NCBI GenBank assembly: GCA_964463985.1
Contig: CAYXEK010000029.1
Span: forward strand, 1-38,499
Reading direction: 5' to 3'
DNA length: 38,499 nt
From: JAXGPF01 sp964463985
GTDB taxonomy: Bacteria; Verrucomicrobiota; Kiritimatiellia; JAAZAB01
Shown here: positions 17,427-25,985 of the stretch, piece after piece
Numbering within the stretch: position 1 is the stretch's first letter
How the letters are laid out: every line of letters begins with the position of its first letter
Notes under the pieces: model-generated
What the model was told of the DNA's origin: nothing
What the model saw: only the letters and a program-made list of their open reading frames with translations
Database searches by the model: none
Position numbers and translations under genes: made by a program

Positions 17427-18335
17427 TCACGGCTGCGCCGCGGCCGGTTTTTCCGCAGCGGCCAATTCCCGGGCCTTGGCTCCGGCCGCCAGACGCACAG
17501 GTTCCGCCTGTTTGGCGAGGTCATGGTCGGGATAATTGTCGTTCAATTCATTCAATATGCGTTCCGCCTTTTCGAATTGCTCAAGCGCGTTGAAAACCAA
17601 CCCGGCGTGATAAAGCGCCGCCGGATACAATTTCGGGTCTGGATACAGGGCAATCACCCGCAGATAGGCATTCAGCGCTTCCGGCAATTGCTCCTGGGCT
17701 TCCAACGCCCGGCCGATGTTAATATAAGCGGCGGCGGCGTAAGGGATTTGCTCCGCCGGCGGTTTCAATTGCGCGTCGAAAGGCGCCGCCAATTCGCGCA
17801 AGTCCGCCAGGGCCTTTTCGTGATTTTTGTTCAGCAGCTCGATTTCCGCCATGCCCAAACGGGCGTCCGCCGACAGGCCGGATTCCGGATATGCCGTCAG
17901 AAAAGCCTCAAAAGCCTTGGCGGCGGCAGGCAATTCGTTGCCCTGGAGGCAAGCCCGGCCAAAGTAAATCAAGCCCTTTTCCGCCCAATCCACATCCAAT
18001 CCCTGGTACTGGAATACAATCCGGTCCAGGCTCTGCCGGGCGTCGCGGATGTTGCCGTGTTCATAAGCGGCAATGCCCCGGGTGATTGCCGGCGGCGCTT
18101 CCACCCGCATCTGGGTCACATTCGCGCGGGGGATGGTGATCATGCCTTTGCCCGGCAGTTCGAACTGGATGCCGTCGGCGGTCACAGATTTTACCGCGCC
18201 CCGGTAGGTTTGCTGGCGGGTTACGACGATGTCCTCGGCCAGCGCGCCGGCAACCACGGCGGCGGACAACACGGCCGCCGCCCGGGCGGCGGCGCTGCCG
18301 GAACGGAAAAATCTGCGCCGGTTAATCAATTGCAT
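17427..18335 (-). CDS. Exported TPR protein, first gene of the ExbB/ExbD operon
   Basis: 302 aa from ATG 18335, chosen because GGAG lies 10 nt upstream; ATG 18344 in the same frame is only 1 nt from that site. The N-terminus NRRRFFRSGSAAARAAAV looks like a twin-arginine export signal. Residues about 40-80 form a small beta domain (TYRGAVKSVTADGIQFEL). The rest consists of TPR helices such as AAKAFEAFLTAYPESG and ALNAYLRVIALYPDPK, with an Ala/Pro/Lys-rich tail. It is probably a periplasmic scaffold for the motor complex encoded downstream. It is divergent from the 1005-aa TPR gene and has a candidate promoter just upstream. Confidence 0.82.
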   Translation of the reverse strand: MQLINRRRFFRSGSAAARAAAVLSAAVVAGALAEDIVVTRQQTYRGAVKSVTADGIQFELPGKGMITIPRANVTQMRVEAPPAITRGIAAYEHGNIRDARQSLDRIVFQYQGLDVDWAEKGLIYFGRACLQGNELPAAAKAFEAFLTAYPESGLSADARLGMAEIELLNKNHEKALADLRELAAPFDAQLKPPAEQIPYAAAAYINIGRALEAQEQLPEALNAYLRVIALYPDPKLYPAALYHAGLVFNALEQFEKAERILNELNDNYPDHDLAKQAEPVRLAAGAKARELAAAEKPAAAQP

Positions 18336-18373
18336 ATTCGGCATTCTCCGGAAAATGAAAATTCCCGGCGTTT

Positions 18374-18402
18374 AACCTAATCCAGACGGCGGCCCGTGTC
18401 AA
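18374..18402 (-). promoter_or_regulatory. Candidate sigma-70 promoter for the TPR-ExbB-ExbD operon
   Basis: On the minus strand TTGACA (18402-18397) is followed after 17 nt by TAGGTT (18379-18374). The -35 is a perfect consensus and the -10 is weak (3 of 6). It sits about 40 nt upstream of the TPR start. Confidence 0.45.
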
Positions 18403-18543
18403 ACAGAAAAAAAGCGCTAAAAAAAATTCTCGCGCTGCGCCCGGAAATATGTATTAATAAAAGCGCCGTTCAGGCTGACCCGGCGACCATGCGCGCCCGG
18501 CTGCCGGCCGGCCCCGACCAACGCCAAACCGAGGAGAGCAGTC

Positions 18544-21500
18544 ATGCACCAGCACCAGCAAACCGGCAAATGCATTTGCGCAGCCATCCTGGCCGCCGCG
18601 GCGGCCCTGGCGGCTCACGGGCAGACATTCGACGAAATGGCCGCCGCCGGCGAAGACGCAGTGAAAGCCGGACGTTACCCGGAAGCCATCCGCCTTTATG
18701 AAAAAATCGTGGCCGAAGGCAAGACTTATGAAAACATAATGTACATCAAGTTTGAGCTGGGGTGGGCCTATTACCTGGTAGGCTCGTTCGACAAGGCCAT
18801 CCCCCTGTTTCTGGACCTGTCCGGCGCCCGCGCGCCGACGGAGGGCATGAAGCAGCAGTCCGTTTTCCTGATGGCCGAATGCCATGCCCGCCTGGCCGAC
18901 AGCCAGCCGGAAGAATCGGCCGAACGCAAAAAGAACCTGGAAGAGTCCCTGAAACTGCACACCCAGTTTCAGAAGGATTACCCAACAAGCCCCTACATTC
19001 CCCAATCGCTTTACGGACGCGCCTTCGCCTACTACCTGGCCGGGCAGATGGACAAGGCCGAAGCCGACCTGAAAACCGTGATTACCGCCCACCGCACATC
19101 CTCGACGGCGATTGACGCGTATTACCTGCTGGCCAGCGTCTTCAGCCAGCAGGGTCTGGAACTGATAAAAGCCGGCAAGCGGGACGAAGCCAAGCCGTTT
19201 CTCGACAAGGCGCGCGAACTGTTCAACCAACTGGCGAAGCAGCAGAGCAACCTGGCCATGGCCAACGACAGCACCTTCGCGCTCGCGGAAACATGGTTTT
19301 CCGCCGGTCTATACCTGGAAGCCATCCAATATTTCCGCGAAGTCCGTTCCAAGCCGGATGTGCAGCAAAGCCTGAGGAAATCGCTGGAAGCTTTGCAAAC
19401 CAAGCTGGCCACCCAGATGGCCAAGAGGGAAGACACCTCGCAAACCAAAACCGAGCAGAACAAGCTGGCCGCCCAGTTGGCGGCCGTCAATGAAAGTCCC
19501 GACCGCATGATTTCCGCCTATCTGCGCATCTGCGAAGCCTTTTACCGTTTGCAGCATTTCGACGAAGTCCGCATCATCTGCCGTCACTTGATGAATTTCA
19601 CGGAGGATGTTCAGAAAAAACAGGCCAACATGCTGCTGCTCAACACTTACATCGAGGAACGCCAGGCGGAGGAGGCCGCGCGCGAATTCGCCGAATTCCA
19701 GCAATCCTTCGGACTGGACCCCATGGCGGAAAGCGTCAGCCTGGCCATTGGACAGCTTTTCCTGGCGCGGGACGAACTGGAACCCGCCCTGGCCCATCTG
19801 ACCCGCAGCGTGGAGGATTATCCCGAGGCCAAAACTTTCGAGGACGCCCTCTACCTGAAATTCACGGTGGAATACATGCTGGCCCGCCATGCCGACGTCA
19901 AGGCCACCGCGGACCGGTACGCCGCCAAGTTTCCCGAAGGCAAATACCTGCCCCTGGCGCTGTATTACAAGGGCATGAGCCAGGCGGCCCTGGGCGAAAG
20001 CGAGGAAGGGCTGGCCACGCTGACCGACGTGCTGGCCCGTTTCCCCCAAAAGACCGAGAATTTCAACAACGTGGACGAGGTTGCCCTGCAAAAGGGCATC
20101 CTGCTGGTGCAACTCAAGAAAACCGACGAAGCCATCAAGCATTTCCAGCATTTCATCGAGCAATACAAGGACAGCGCCTACCGACCCTACGCCTTGTATC
20201 AACTGGGCATGGCCCTCAGCAGCGCCGACCGGTTTGAAGAAGCGCAGGCCATGTTGCGCCAGGTGGCCAAGGACCATCCGGAACACACTGTAGCTCCCAC
20301 TGCCATGTTCCAGATCGGCATCATGCACTTCCAGAAGGAACAATTTGAAGAGATGGCCGCCGTCATGCGCGAAATCCTGCAACTGTTTCCCGACCGCCCG
20401 ATCGCCACCGACGCCTATTTCTGGCTCGGCTTCATCGCCAAAAAAGACGGCGCGTTTGACGATGCCGTATCCAACTTCGCCAAATCGCTGGAAACCAACC
20501 CCAATTCCGAGCGCGCTCCCGAATGCCTGCTGTTCGCCGCCCAGACGCTCAATGAAAAAGCCGACAAGATGGGCGTGCCCGCGGTGCTGCCGGAAGAACA
20601 GCGCCGGTTATACCGCGAGACCCGCCTGGCGGCTGCGCGGAAGTTCGAAGACATGCTGGCGCAATATCCCGCCGCCGAAAAGACGCTGGAAGCCATCCCC
20701 GGGATCGCCGCCAGCATTTTTGAATTGGTGCGCAGCAAGCAAATGACTCCCGAGGAGGCATCCGCATGGTTCAAGGAAAGCCGCGCCCGGCACCAGGATA
20801 ACGCCGGATTGCAGGCGCAACTGCTGTTCAGTTACGGCAGCTATCTCATGAAAAACCGCGAACAGGCCCAGGCGCTGGAAGTCTTCAAGGAATCCATGGC
20901 GCTCCAGCCTGACGTGCGGCTTTCGCCGGAAATGCTCACCGATTACGCCGAAGCCTTGAAAGACGCCGGCAGCCTGGCCGAAGCCGAGAAGATTTACAAC
21001 AAGATCATCGCCGATTACCCCGATGCCCCGCTCGCCCTGGCGCCGGCCTGGTTCGGCCTGGCTGACATCAAGTACCTGGAGAAAAACTACGAAGAAGCCC
21101 GCAATTACTTCGAAAAAGTACTGCAGGATTACCCCTGGTTCAAGCGCGGCAAGCAGGGCCGGGTCAAGCTGGCCGCCATCTATGAAATCAACGAGAATTA
21201 CGAGGAAGCGGAAAAGCGGTTCACGGAAGTCTTCAACGAAGAAACCGGCGAAGCGCGCCTGGCCGCCTCCCTGGGCGTGGCGCGCTGCCAGCTGGCCCGG
21301 GCGGAACGTTTGAAACGCGCCGGCGACCAGACCTGGCAAGCCGTCGTCAAAGTGGCCTCCGAAAACCTGACCAAGGTCACCGTGCTCTTTGAAGCCTATC
21401 CCGAATACGTTTCCGACGCCTACCTGCAACTCGGCCGCGCCTGCGAAATGGTGGGCGATGTCGCCAAGGCGAAGGAAATGTACAAGCGCGTCGTGGACAA

Positions 21501-21561
21501 TTACGCCAAGTACCCGGCCGCCAAACCGGCCGGCGAACAACTCCGCCGCCTGGGCGGCTGA
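18544..21561 (+). CDS. Large exported tetratricopeptide-repeat protein (1005 aa)
   Basis: A signal peptide (residues 1-26, ending AAHGQ) is followed almost entirely by TPR helical repeats, for example YPEAIRLYEKIVAEG, AIKHFQHFIEQYKDSAYRP and ARNYFEKVLQDYPWFKRG. The pattern resembles BamD/CpoB-like periplasmic TPR proteins but is far longer. GAGGAG lies just upstream of the ATG. It is divergent from the TPR/ExbB/ExbD operon across about 200 bp, an arrangement that implies shared function and possibly shared control. No enzymatic domain is visible, so a scaffold role in the envelope is likely. Confidence 0.85.
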   Translation: MHQHQQTGKCICAAILAAAAALAAHGQTFDEMAAAGEDAVKAGRYPEAIRLYEKIVAEGKTYENIMYIKFELGWAYYLVGSFDKAIPLFLDLSGARAPTEGMKQQSVFLMAECHARLADSQPEESAERKKNLEESLKLHTQFQKDYPTSPYIPQSLYGRAFAYYLAGQMDKAEADLKTVITAHRTSSTAIDAYYLLASVFSQQGLELIKAGKRDEAKPFLDKARELFNQLAKQQSNLAMANDSTFALAETWFSAGLYLEAIQYFREVRSKPDVQQSLRKSLEALQTKLATQMAKREDTSQTKTEQNKLAAQLAAVNESPDRMISAYLRICEAFYRLQHFDEVRIICRHLMNFTEDVQKKQANMLLLNTYIEERQAEEAAREFAEFQQSFGLDPMAESVSLAIGQLFLARDELEPALAHLTRSVEDYPEAKTFEDALYLKFTVEYMLARHADVKATADRYAAKFPEGKYLPLALYYKGMSQAALGESEEGLATLTDVLARFPQKTENFNNVDEVALQKGILLVQLKKTDEAIKHFQHFIEQYKDSAYRPYALYQLGMALSSADRFEEAQAMLRQVAKDHPEHTVAPTAMFQIGIMHFQKEQFEEMAAVMREILQLFPDRPIATDAYFWLGFIAKKDGAFDDAVSNFAKSLETNPNSERAPECLLFAAQTLNEKADKMGVPAVLPEEQRRLYRETRLAAARKFEDMLAQYPAAEKTLEAIPGIAASIFELVRSKQMTPEEASAWFKESRARHQDNAGLQAQLLFSYGSYLMKNREQAQALEVFKESMALQPDVRLSPEMLTDYAEALKDAGSLAEAEKIYNKIIADYPDAPLALAPAWFGLADIKYLEKNYEEARNYFEKVLQDYPWFKRGKQGRVKLAAIYEINENYEEAEKRFTEVFNEETGEARLAASLGVARCQLARAERLKRAGDQTWQAVVKVASENLTKVTVLFEAYPEYVSDAYLQLGRACEMVGDVAKAKEMYKRVVDNYAKYPAAKPAGEQLRRLGG

Positions 21562-21571
21562 CAAGGCCCGC

Positions 21572-21602
21572 GGCGCCGGATGCGGAACTGCGTCCCGGCG
21601 CC
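21572..21602. terminator. Candidate bidirectional terminator hairpin
   Basis: GGCGCCGG (21572-21579) and CCGGCGCC (21595-21602) form a perfect 8-bp stem around a 15-nt loop in the 47-bp gap between two convergent genes. Only a short T-run follows (GGATTTTC), so the termination strength is uncertain. Confidence 0.4.
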
Positions 21603-21608
21603 GGATTT

Positions 21609-22115
21609 TCAGCGCAATTCGATGGTCATGGCGACTTCCGGACAGGTGAACGGAGAATCGTACTTGGTGCAATTGACGCACCCCATGTAAAGCTTGTGCA
21701 TGAGCTTTTCCTTGGGAGTCGCGTGGAAGCCGAACTGGCGGAAGTATTCGGGCGTGAAGGTAAGCACCACCAGCTGCGCCGGATGATAAGTCCGGATGCG
21801 GCGGATTACCGCCCGCACCAGCGCGGCGCCGGCTCCGCGGCGCTGGAAATTCCGGGATACGGCCACGGATTTAATCTCGATCGAAGGATCCGCCGCCCGG
21901 CCCAGTTCGGGCAGAATCTGCCAGGAAGCCGTTCCGACGACTTTACCGCCGGCTTCCGCCACGAGAAACCGGTCAATATTCTGCACGATGTCGCTGATTG
22001 AACGCGCCAGCAATTCGCGCGGATGTTCCTTGATGAGCTGGTAGATTTCCGCGGCATCGCCGAATCCAGCCGGACGTATTCTGAAAGCCGCCGGTGTTTT
22101 TTTGCACGTTGTCAT
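21609..22115 (-). CDS. GNAT-family N-acetyltransferase, short ArgA-like
   Basis: 168 aa. The start is fixed at ATG 22115 by AGGAGG 8 nt upstream; the frame is open further to 22196 but without such a site. The acetyl-CoA binding region is seen in VAVSRNFQRRGAGAALVRAVIRR (near residue 80). The ending LYMGCVNCTKYDSPFTCPEVAM, with paired cysteines, resembles the short stand-alone N-acetylglutamate synthase type of GNAT. That would place it in arginine biosynthesis, but no other arg gene is nearby, so the substrate is not certain. It is convergent with the large TPR gene. Confidence 0.75.
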   Translation of the reverse strand: MTTCKKTPAAFRIRPAGFGDAAEIYQLIKEHPRELLARSISDIVQNIDRFLVAEAGGKVVGTASWQILPELGRAADPSIEIKSVAVSRNFQRRGAGAALVRAVIRRIRTYHPAQLVVLTFTPEYFRQFGFHATPKEKLMHKLYMGCVNCTKYDSPFTCPEVAMTIELR

Positions 22116-22284
22116 TTTCCTGTCCTCCTGAACCCGGTCCGGGCGAGATCCGCGGGGCGCGCCCGGCAGCCGGAAAATCAATTCCGCGGGTAACATAACA
22201 AGTCTGCCGGCGGATGCCAGTAAATTTTACGCCCGGGGTCGCATCCATCACGGCTGCGATGCTCGCCGGCGCGTCCGTGGAAGT

Positions 22285-23082
22285 TTACGCCTGGCCGCCG
22301 GCCGCCGGCAAACCGCGCAGGGTCTGCGCGTCAGCCAGGAACTGTTCGGGCGCGCCGCCGGCAACGAATTCCAGCAGGGCATGGCGCCGCGCCCCCGGCG
22401 CCGGCGCGGCGAGCGCCAGGTATTGACGCCAGGCGGCGGCGCCCTCCGCCAGCGGCCGCTGCCGGCGCGCCGCCGGATCGAAATAATGCACATGCAGATG
22501 CGCCAGATGCCCTGCCAGCAGGCGCAAATCAGCGCAGCAGTCCGCGGCGGCCCGGCCCACCGGCGGCTGCCAGTAAGTCCGCACCCCCGCCCCCGGGCCA
22601 ACCTCGTCCAGCAATTGGATGGCCGAAGCGGCGGTATCGGTCAGGGTGTTGACGTGAAATTCGAGGGCCGCCATCAACCCTGCTGCGCGCGCCATGGCGC
22701 CAATCCGGCGCAAATCGCGGGCGATCAGCGCGCGGTATTCCGGCGCGGCCGCCGCCGAACCCTGCGCGCCGGCCCAGACCCGGATCACAGGCGCGTCCAG
22801 CGCCTGCGCCGTGGCCAGGACGGCTGGAAACGCCAGGCCTTCCGCCTCGCTTTTGCCGGCCCGGTAGTACGAGCCGTAGGACGCCACCGCCAGCCCGGCA
22901 TCCGCGGTCAGGGCGCGCGCGTCCCGCGCGGCGGCGAGGTCCCCGTGCGGCACATGCACATCCCCGCCCCACTCGATCGCGTCCAGCCCGGCCGCCGCGG
23001 CCAGATCAACGATTTGGCGCGGAGTTAATTTCCGGAAGGTAACCGATGCCAGTCCGGTCAGGAATTTTTTTTCAGTTTGCAT
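22285..23082 (-). CDS. Sugar phosphate isomerase/epimerase-like TIM-barrel protein
   Basis: 265 aa from ATG 23082; a TTG at 23139 in the same frame would add 19 residues and is less likely. It has the xylose-isomerase-like TIM-barrel pattern: DAIEWGGDVHVPHGD near the N-terminus, then ALEFHVNTLTDT, LAHLHVHYFDP and a final LLEFVAGG. The Glu/His positions fit the metal-binding acid and histidine residues of the family. It probably acts on a sugar or polyol. It stands alone, about 170 bp from the GNAT gene; very high GC and many alanines suggest a native gene. Confidence 0.78.
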   Translation of the reverse strand: MQTEKKFLTGLASVTFRKLTPRQIVDLAAAAGLDAIEWGGDVHVPHGDLAAARDARALTADAGLAVASYGSYYRAGKSEAEGLAFPAVLATAQALDAPVIRVWAGAQGSAAAAPEYRALIARDLRRIGAMARAAGLMAALEFHVNTLTDTAASAIQLLDEVGPGAGVRTYWQPPVGRAAADCCADLRLLAGHLAHLHVHYFDPAARRQRPLAEGAAAWRQYLALAAPAPGARRHALLEFVAGGAPEQFLADAQTLRGLPAAGGQA

Positions 23083-23177
23083 TTTTACGGGACGAACTGG
23101 CAAACGGGGGATTTCCGCACACAGCCGAGTCTCTTTCAAAAGTGTTCAGTGTTCGATGTCCAACACATTTTTCAATA

Positions 23178-23471
23178 AGCCAATTTCAAAACTACCGTTT
23201 TGAAAGAATTCAGAATTCAGGAGCCAGAATTCAGAATAAATACAAGAGATTGGTTGTAAATATTTTATATCTATTGCGCTTCTGACTACTGACTTCTGGA
23301 TGCTGAATACTGCTTTCAAAATCTGACTTTTGAAAGCAACTCCAATGAGCCAATTTCAAAATTCCTATTAAAAAGGTCGGGGTGTAACCCGACCCTCCAA
23401 AAATGGATTGTTTTTCCATGTTGGAGGGACGACTTCCACGTCTTCCGAGACTTTTGAAAGCAACTCCAATG
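23178..23471. repeat. Repeat-rich intergenic stretch with hairpins and AGCCAATTTCAAAA ends
   Basis: AGCCAATTTCAAAA occurs at 23178 and 23348, and at 11263. A 23-bp direct repeat beginning GACTTTTGAAAGC lies at 23325-23347 and 23449-23471. Hairpins include GGTCGGG/CCCGACC (23375-23394) and CCCTCCAA/TTGGAGGG (23393-23428). GAATTCAG-type short repeats occur near 23208-23240. The stretch contains no credible gene and is visibly more AT-rich than its surroundings. It shares terminal sequences with the 11265-11413 element, so these look like members of one repeat family. The remaining bases of the 23083-23813 gap that I do not list elsewhere show nothing further. Confidence 0.7.
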
Positions 23472-23529
23472 TGTATGATTTCGATCTTAAGGCAAACAGT
23501 CAAGGTTAAACGTAAAAGCAGTATCGCAG

Positions 23530-23713
23530 GGGCGCATCTGCGATTCGGCGCAGGCTTCGGAAATGAGGTCGGCCCAAACCGTGCTGCGGCTCATCCGGAG
23601 GGTGAGCCCCGCCTTGCATGACGGATGTTCGGCCGGTGGGGCGAACCCTCCGGGCGAGCCGGGCTGTTTCTGTGTTTGGCCGCTCAATGTTGCCCATGGT
23701 TGCAGATGCGCCC
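23530..23713. repeat. MITE-like palindromic element, copy A
   Basis: It is bounded by 12-bp perfect inverted ends GGGCGCATCTGC (23530-23541) and GCAGATGCGCCC (23702-23713). Inside is a long imperfect hairpin (about 23587-23661). The first 132 bp align without gaps to 34992-35123 with 11 mismatches by my count. It has no gene of its own. Confidence 0.75.
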
Positions 23714-23740
23714 GATCGCAGCGCGCCGGAAATTATGCTG

Positions 23741-23768
23741 TTGAAATATCCCGCCGGATGTTTACAAT
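23741..23768 (+). promoter_or_regulatory. Candidate sigma-70 promoter
   Basis: TTGAAA (23741-23746) and TACAAT (23763-23768) are separated by 16 nt, 46 nt upstream of the secreted protein at 23814. It starts just beyond the end of the palindromic element. Confidence 0.5.
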
Positions 23769-23813
23769 GCCATATGTTTTTCCCGGGCGGTCCGGGCATT
23801 AAAGGGGAAAGTT

Positions 23814-24932
23814 ATGCATAAAAACCTGTTGCAAGGATTTTTGATTATGGGAATCAGCATGGCCATCGGCGCCGCGGACGGCGCGGCCGCCGGCATCAAA
23901 CTCACCGAGCGGGAAGCAGACGGGGTAAAACTCTACTGCATGGAAAACGGTTTTTACGAAGCCGTCTTCGCCCCGGCGCAGGCCATGTTTCCGCTTTACT
24001 TCAAATACAAGCCATCGGGCAAGGACATCCTGGTGCGCAAGCCCGACCCGGCCGCCAGTTTCCGCAGCCGCGACGGCATTCAACTTTGCCTGCCATGCGT
24101 GGGAGGGATTCCCGACCGCCTGGCGTCGAAAGGTTATTTGAACACCGCCGCCTGGACAACCACCGCCGCCGTCAAGGATCGCCAGGCAACCCTCGCCTCC
24201 CGCGCCGAGATTGCCTACAACGACCCGGTGTCAGGCGCTCCGGCACGGCTGGAAGTTTCCGTAACCGTGATCGGCGCGGAACGCAGCAGCCGCCTGCAAA
24301 CTGATTTTGAGATTAAAAACGCCGGCGAACATCCGGCGCGCATGATGTTCGTCGCGCATGCCCGCCTGGCGCCGGAAGGATCTTACCAGGCCGGGGATTA
24401 CATCTGGGCGCCGGCCGAACGCTGCTGGATCAGCGATTTCAAATGGCCGGCGCTGTCAGACAACGGGATCGTTCCCCACAGTTGGACCGCCTGGCCGGTG
24501 CCGGGCATGGATACCTTCGCCCCCAAGGCGCCGGAGGAAAAACGCGGCGATTTCGCCTATGCCTTCATTCCGGCCAACTGGCTGCTGGTGGGGAATGACC
24601 GCACGGAAAATTTTGTGGTTTTCCAATCTTCCGGCATCAAGATCGGCAAGCGTTTTCAGCCTTCGCCTTATTTCTGCGTGCTGCGGCGGGACGGCGACTA
24701 CCTGGTGGAAATCGGCGTTTCCCAGGAATTGGACGCCAGGTACTGGGAAGACCCCGGCGCCGTGATTGCCATCGCTCCGGGGGAAACCCTGGCTTACAGT
24801 CTGCACATGGCCGCCGGCCAGGGATTGTCCCGCGACCTGGCCCAGCGCATTCTGGCAGTGCGGCCCGACCGCATTGTCTGCCAGCCGGAAAAAGGCGCCG
24901 CCAAATTCATCTATCTCGAAGAGCGCCACTGA
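23814..24932 (+). CDS. Secreted protein of unknown function, possibly mutarotase-like fold
   Basis: 372 aa with a good ribosome site (AGGGGAAAG just before the ATG). The signal peptide ends near AADGAAAG. The body is beta-rich (LEVSVTVIGAERSSRLQTDFEIKN, YFCVLRRDGDYLVEIGV), with features such as SWTAWPVPGMDTFAPK. The overall pattern suggests a galactose-mutarotase-like beta-sandwich found with carbohydrate genes, but I do not recognise a named family and see no catalytic signature. It stands alone on the plus strand, convergent with purM with an 8-bp gap. Confidence 0.7.
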   Translation: MHKNLLQGFLIMGISMAIGAADGAAAGIKLTEREADGVKLYCMENGFYEAVFAPAQAMFPLYFKYKPSGKDILVRKPDPAASFRSRDGIQLCLPCVGGIPDRLASKGYLNTAAWTTTAAVKDRQATLASRAEIAYNDPVSGAPARLEVSVTVIGAERSSRLQTDFEIKNAGEHPARMMFVAHARLAPEGSYQAGDYIWAPAERCWISDFKWPALSDNGIVPHSWTAWPVPGMDTFAPKAPEEKRGDFAYAFIPANWLLVGNDRTENFVVFQSSGIKIGKRFQPSPYFCVLRRDGDYLVEIGVSQELDARYWEDPGAVIAIAPGETLAYSLHMAAGQGLSRDLAQRILAVRPDRIVCQPEKGAAKFIYLEERH

Positions 24933-24939
24933 CGGCGGC

Positions 24940-25971
24940 TCAAAACTTCAGCCGCGCTTTCCGGGCGCCTTTCTCAATCCGCCCGATAACCTTGGGCGTT
25001 GCGCCATGGCCGGCCAGCTCGCGGATGGCTGCCGGCAAATCAGCCGCCCGGATAACTATCACCATGCCGATGCCCATATTGAACACGCGGTACATTTCCT
25101 CGGTGTCCACGCCGCCGCGTTCCTGCAGGAACTTGAAAATCGCCGGAACACGCCAGGCGCGGCAATCAATCACGGCGTCCATGTCATCGGGCAGGATGCG
25201 CGGGACATTATCCACAAACCCGCCGCCGGTGATATGCGCCATCCCCAGCACGCGCACCCGGCGCAGCAGAGCCTGGACCGGCTTCAAATAACTGCGATGC
25301 ACGCTCAGTAAAACATCCGCCACCCGGCAGATGGTCCCCGGCAACCGATCCTGCAGGCGCAATCCTGCGGTTTCGAAAATCACGCGCCGCGCGAGGGAAA
25401 ACCCGTTGGTATGCAGGCCGGAGGAAGGCAGGCCCAGGAGGATGTCTCCGGGGCGGATATGCCGGCCGGTAATGAGTTTTTTGCGGTCCACCACGCCGAC
25501 AATGGTGCCGACCAGGTCGTATTCTCCCGGCGGATACAGACCCGGCATTTCCGCGGTTTCCCCGCCCAGCAGGGCGCAGTTGTTCGCGCGGCAGGCGCGG
25601 CAAAGTCCGCGCACCACGGACTGAAAGACCTTGCCGTCGAAACCGGCCACGCCGAAATAATCCAGGAAAAACAAAGGCGCGGCGCCATGCACGAGGATAT
25701 CGTTGACGCAATGATTGACCAGATCCTGGCCGACGGTATCATGGCGGCCGGCCATCACGGCAACCTTGAGCTTGGTGCCCACGCCGTCGGTGCTGGCCAT
25801 TAACACCTGGCCGCGTCCCGGCGCGGCGAACATGCCGCCAAAGGCGCCGATTTCGCTCAGAACCCCCGGCGTGCGGGTGGTGCCGACCAGTTTTTTTACC
25901 GCGCGCAGCGCGCGCATTTTGTTTTCAATGTCCACGCCTGCCGCCCGGTAAGCCGAATGCCTGGATGTCAT
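24940..25971 (-). CDS. purM: Phosphoribosylformylglycinamidine cyclo-ligase (AIR synthetase)
   Basis: 343 aa from ATG 25971; AAGGAG lies 10 nt upstream, and the open frame reaching 26076 overlaps the previous gene. PurM uses ATP to close the imidazole ring, converting FGAM to AIR in purine synthesis. Family motifs are visible: STDGVGTKLKVA, DILVHGAAPLFFLDYF, LLGGETAEMPG, GLPSSGLHTNGFSLAR, AHITGGGFVDNVPRILP and the C-terminal FNMGIGMV. Length is normal. It follows the broken aspartoacylase-like gene by 14 bp on the same strand, so the two were probably co-transcribed. No other pur gene is in the window. Confidence 0.97.
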   Translation of the reverse strand: MTSRHSAYRAAGVDIENKMRALRAVKKLVGTTRTPGVLSEIGAFGGMFAAPGRGQVLMASTDGVGTKLKVAVMAGRHDTVGQDLVNHCVNDILVHGAAPLFFLDYFGVAGFDGKVFQSVVRGLCRACRANNCALLGGETAEMPGLYPPGEYDLVGTIVGVVDRKKLITGRHIRPGDILLGLPSSGLHTNGFSLARRVIFETAGLRLQDRLPGTICRVADVLLSVHRSYLKPVQALLRRVRVLGMAHITGGGFVDNVPRILPDDMDAVIDCRAWRVPAIFKFLQERGGVDTEEMYRVFNMGIGMVIVIRAADLPAAIRELAGHGATPKVIGRIEKGARKARLKF

Positions 25972-25985
25972 GCCTGATTTGCTCC

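Noticed and set aside
19309..20382. 357-aa open frame on the minus strand
   Set aside because: Antisense inside the large TPR gene; composition driven by codon structure of the sense gene.
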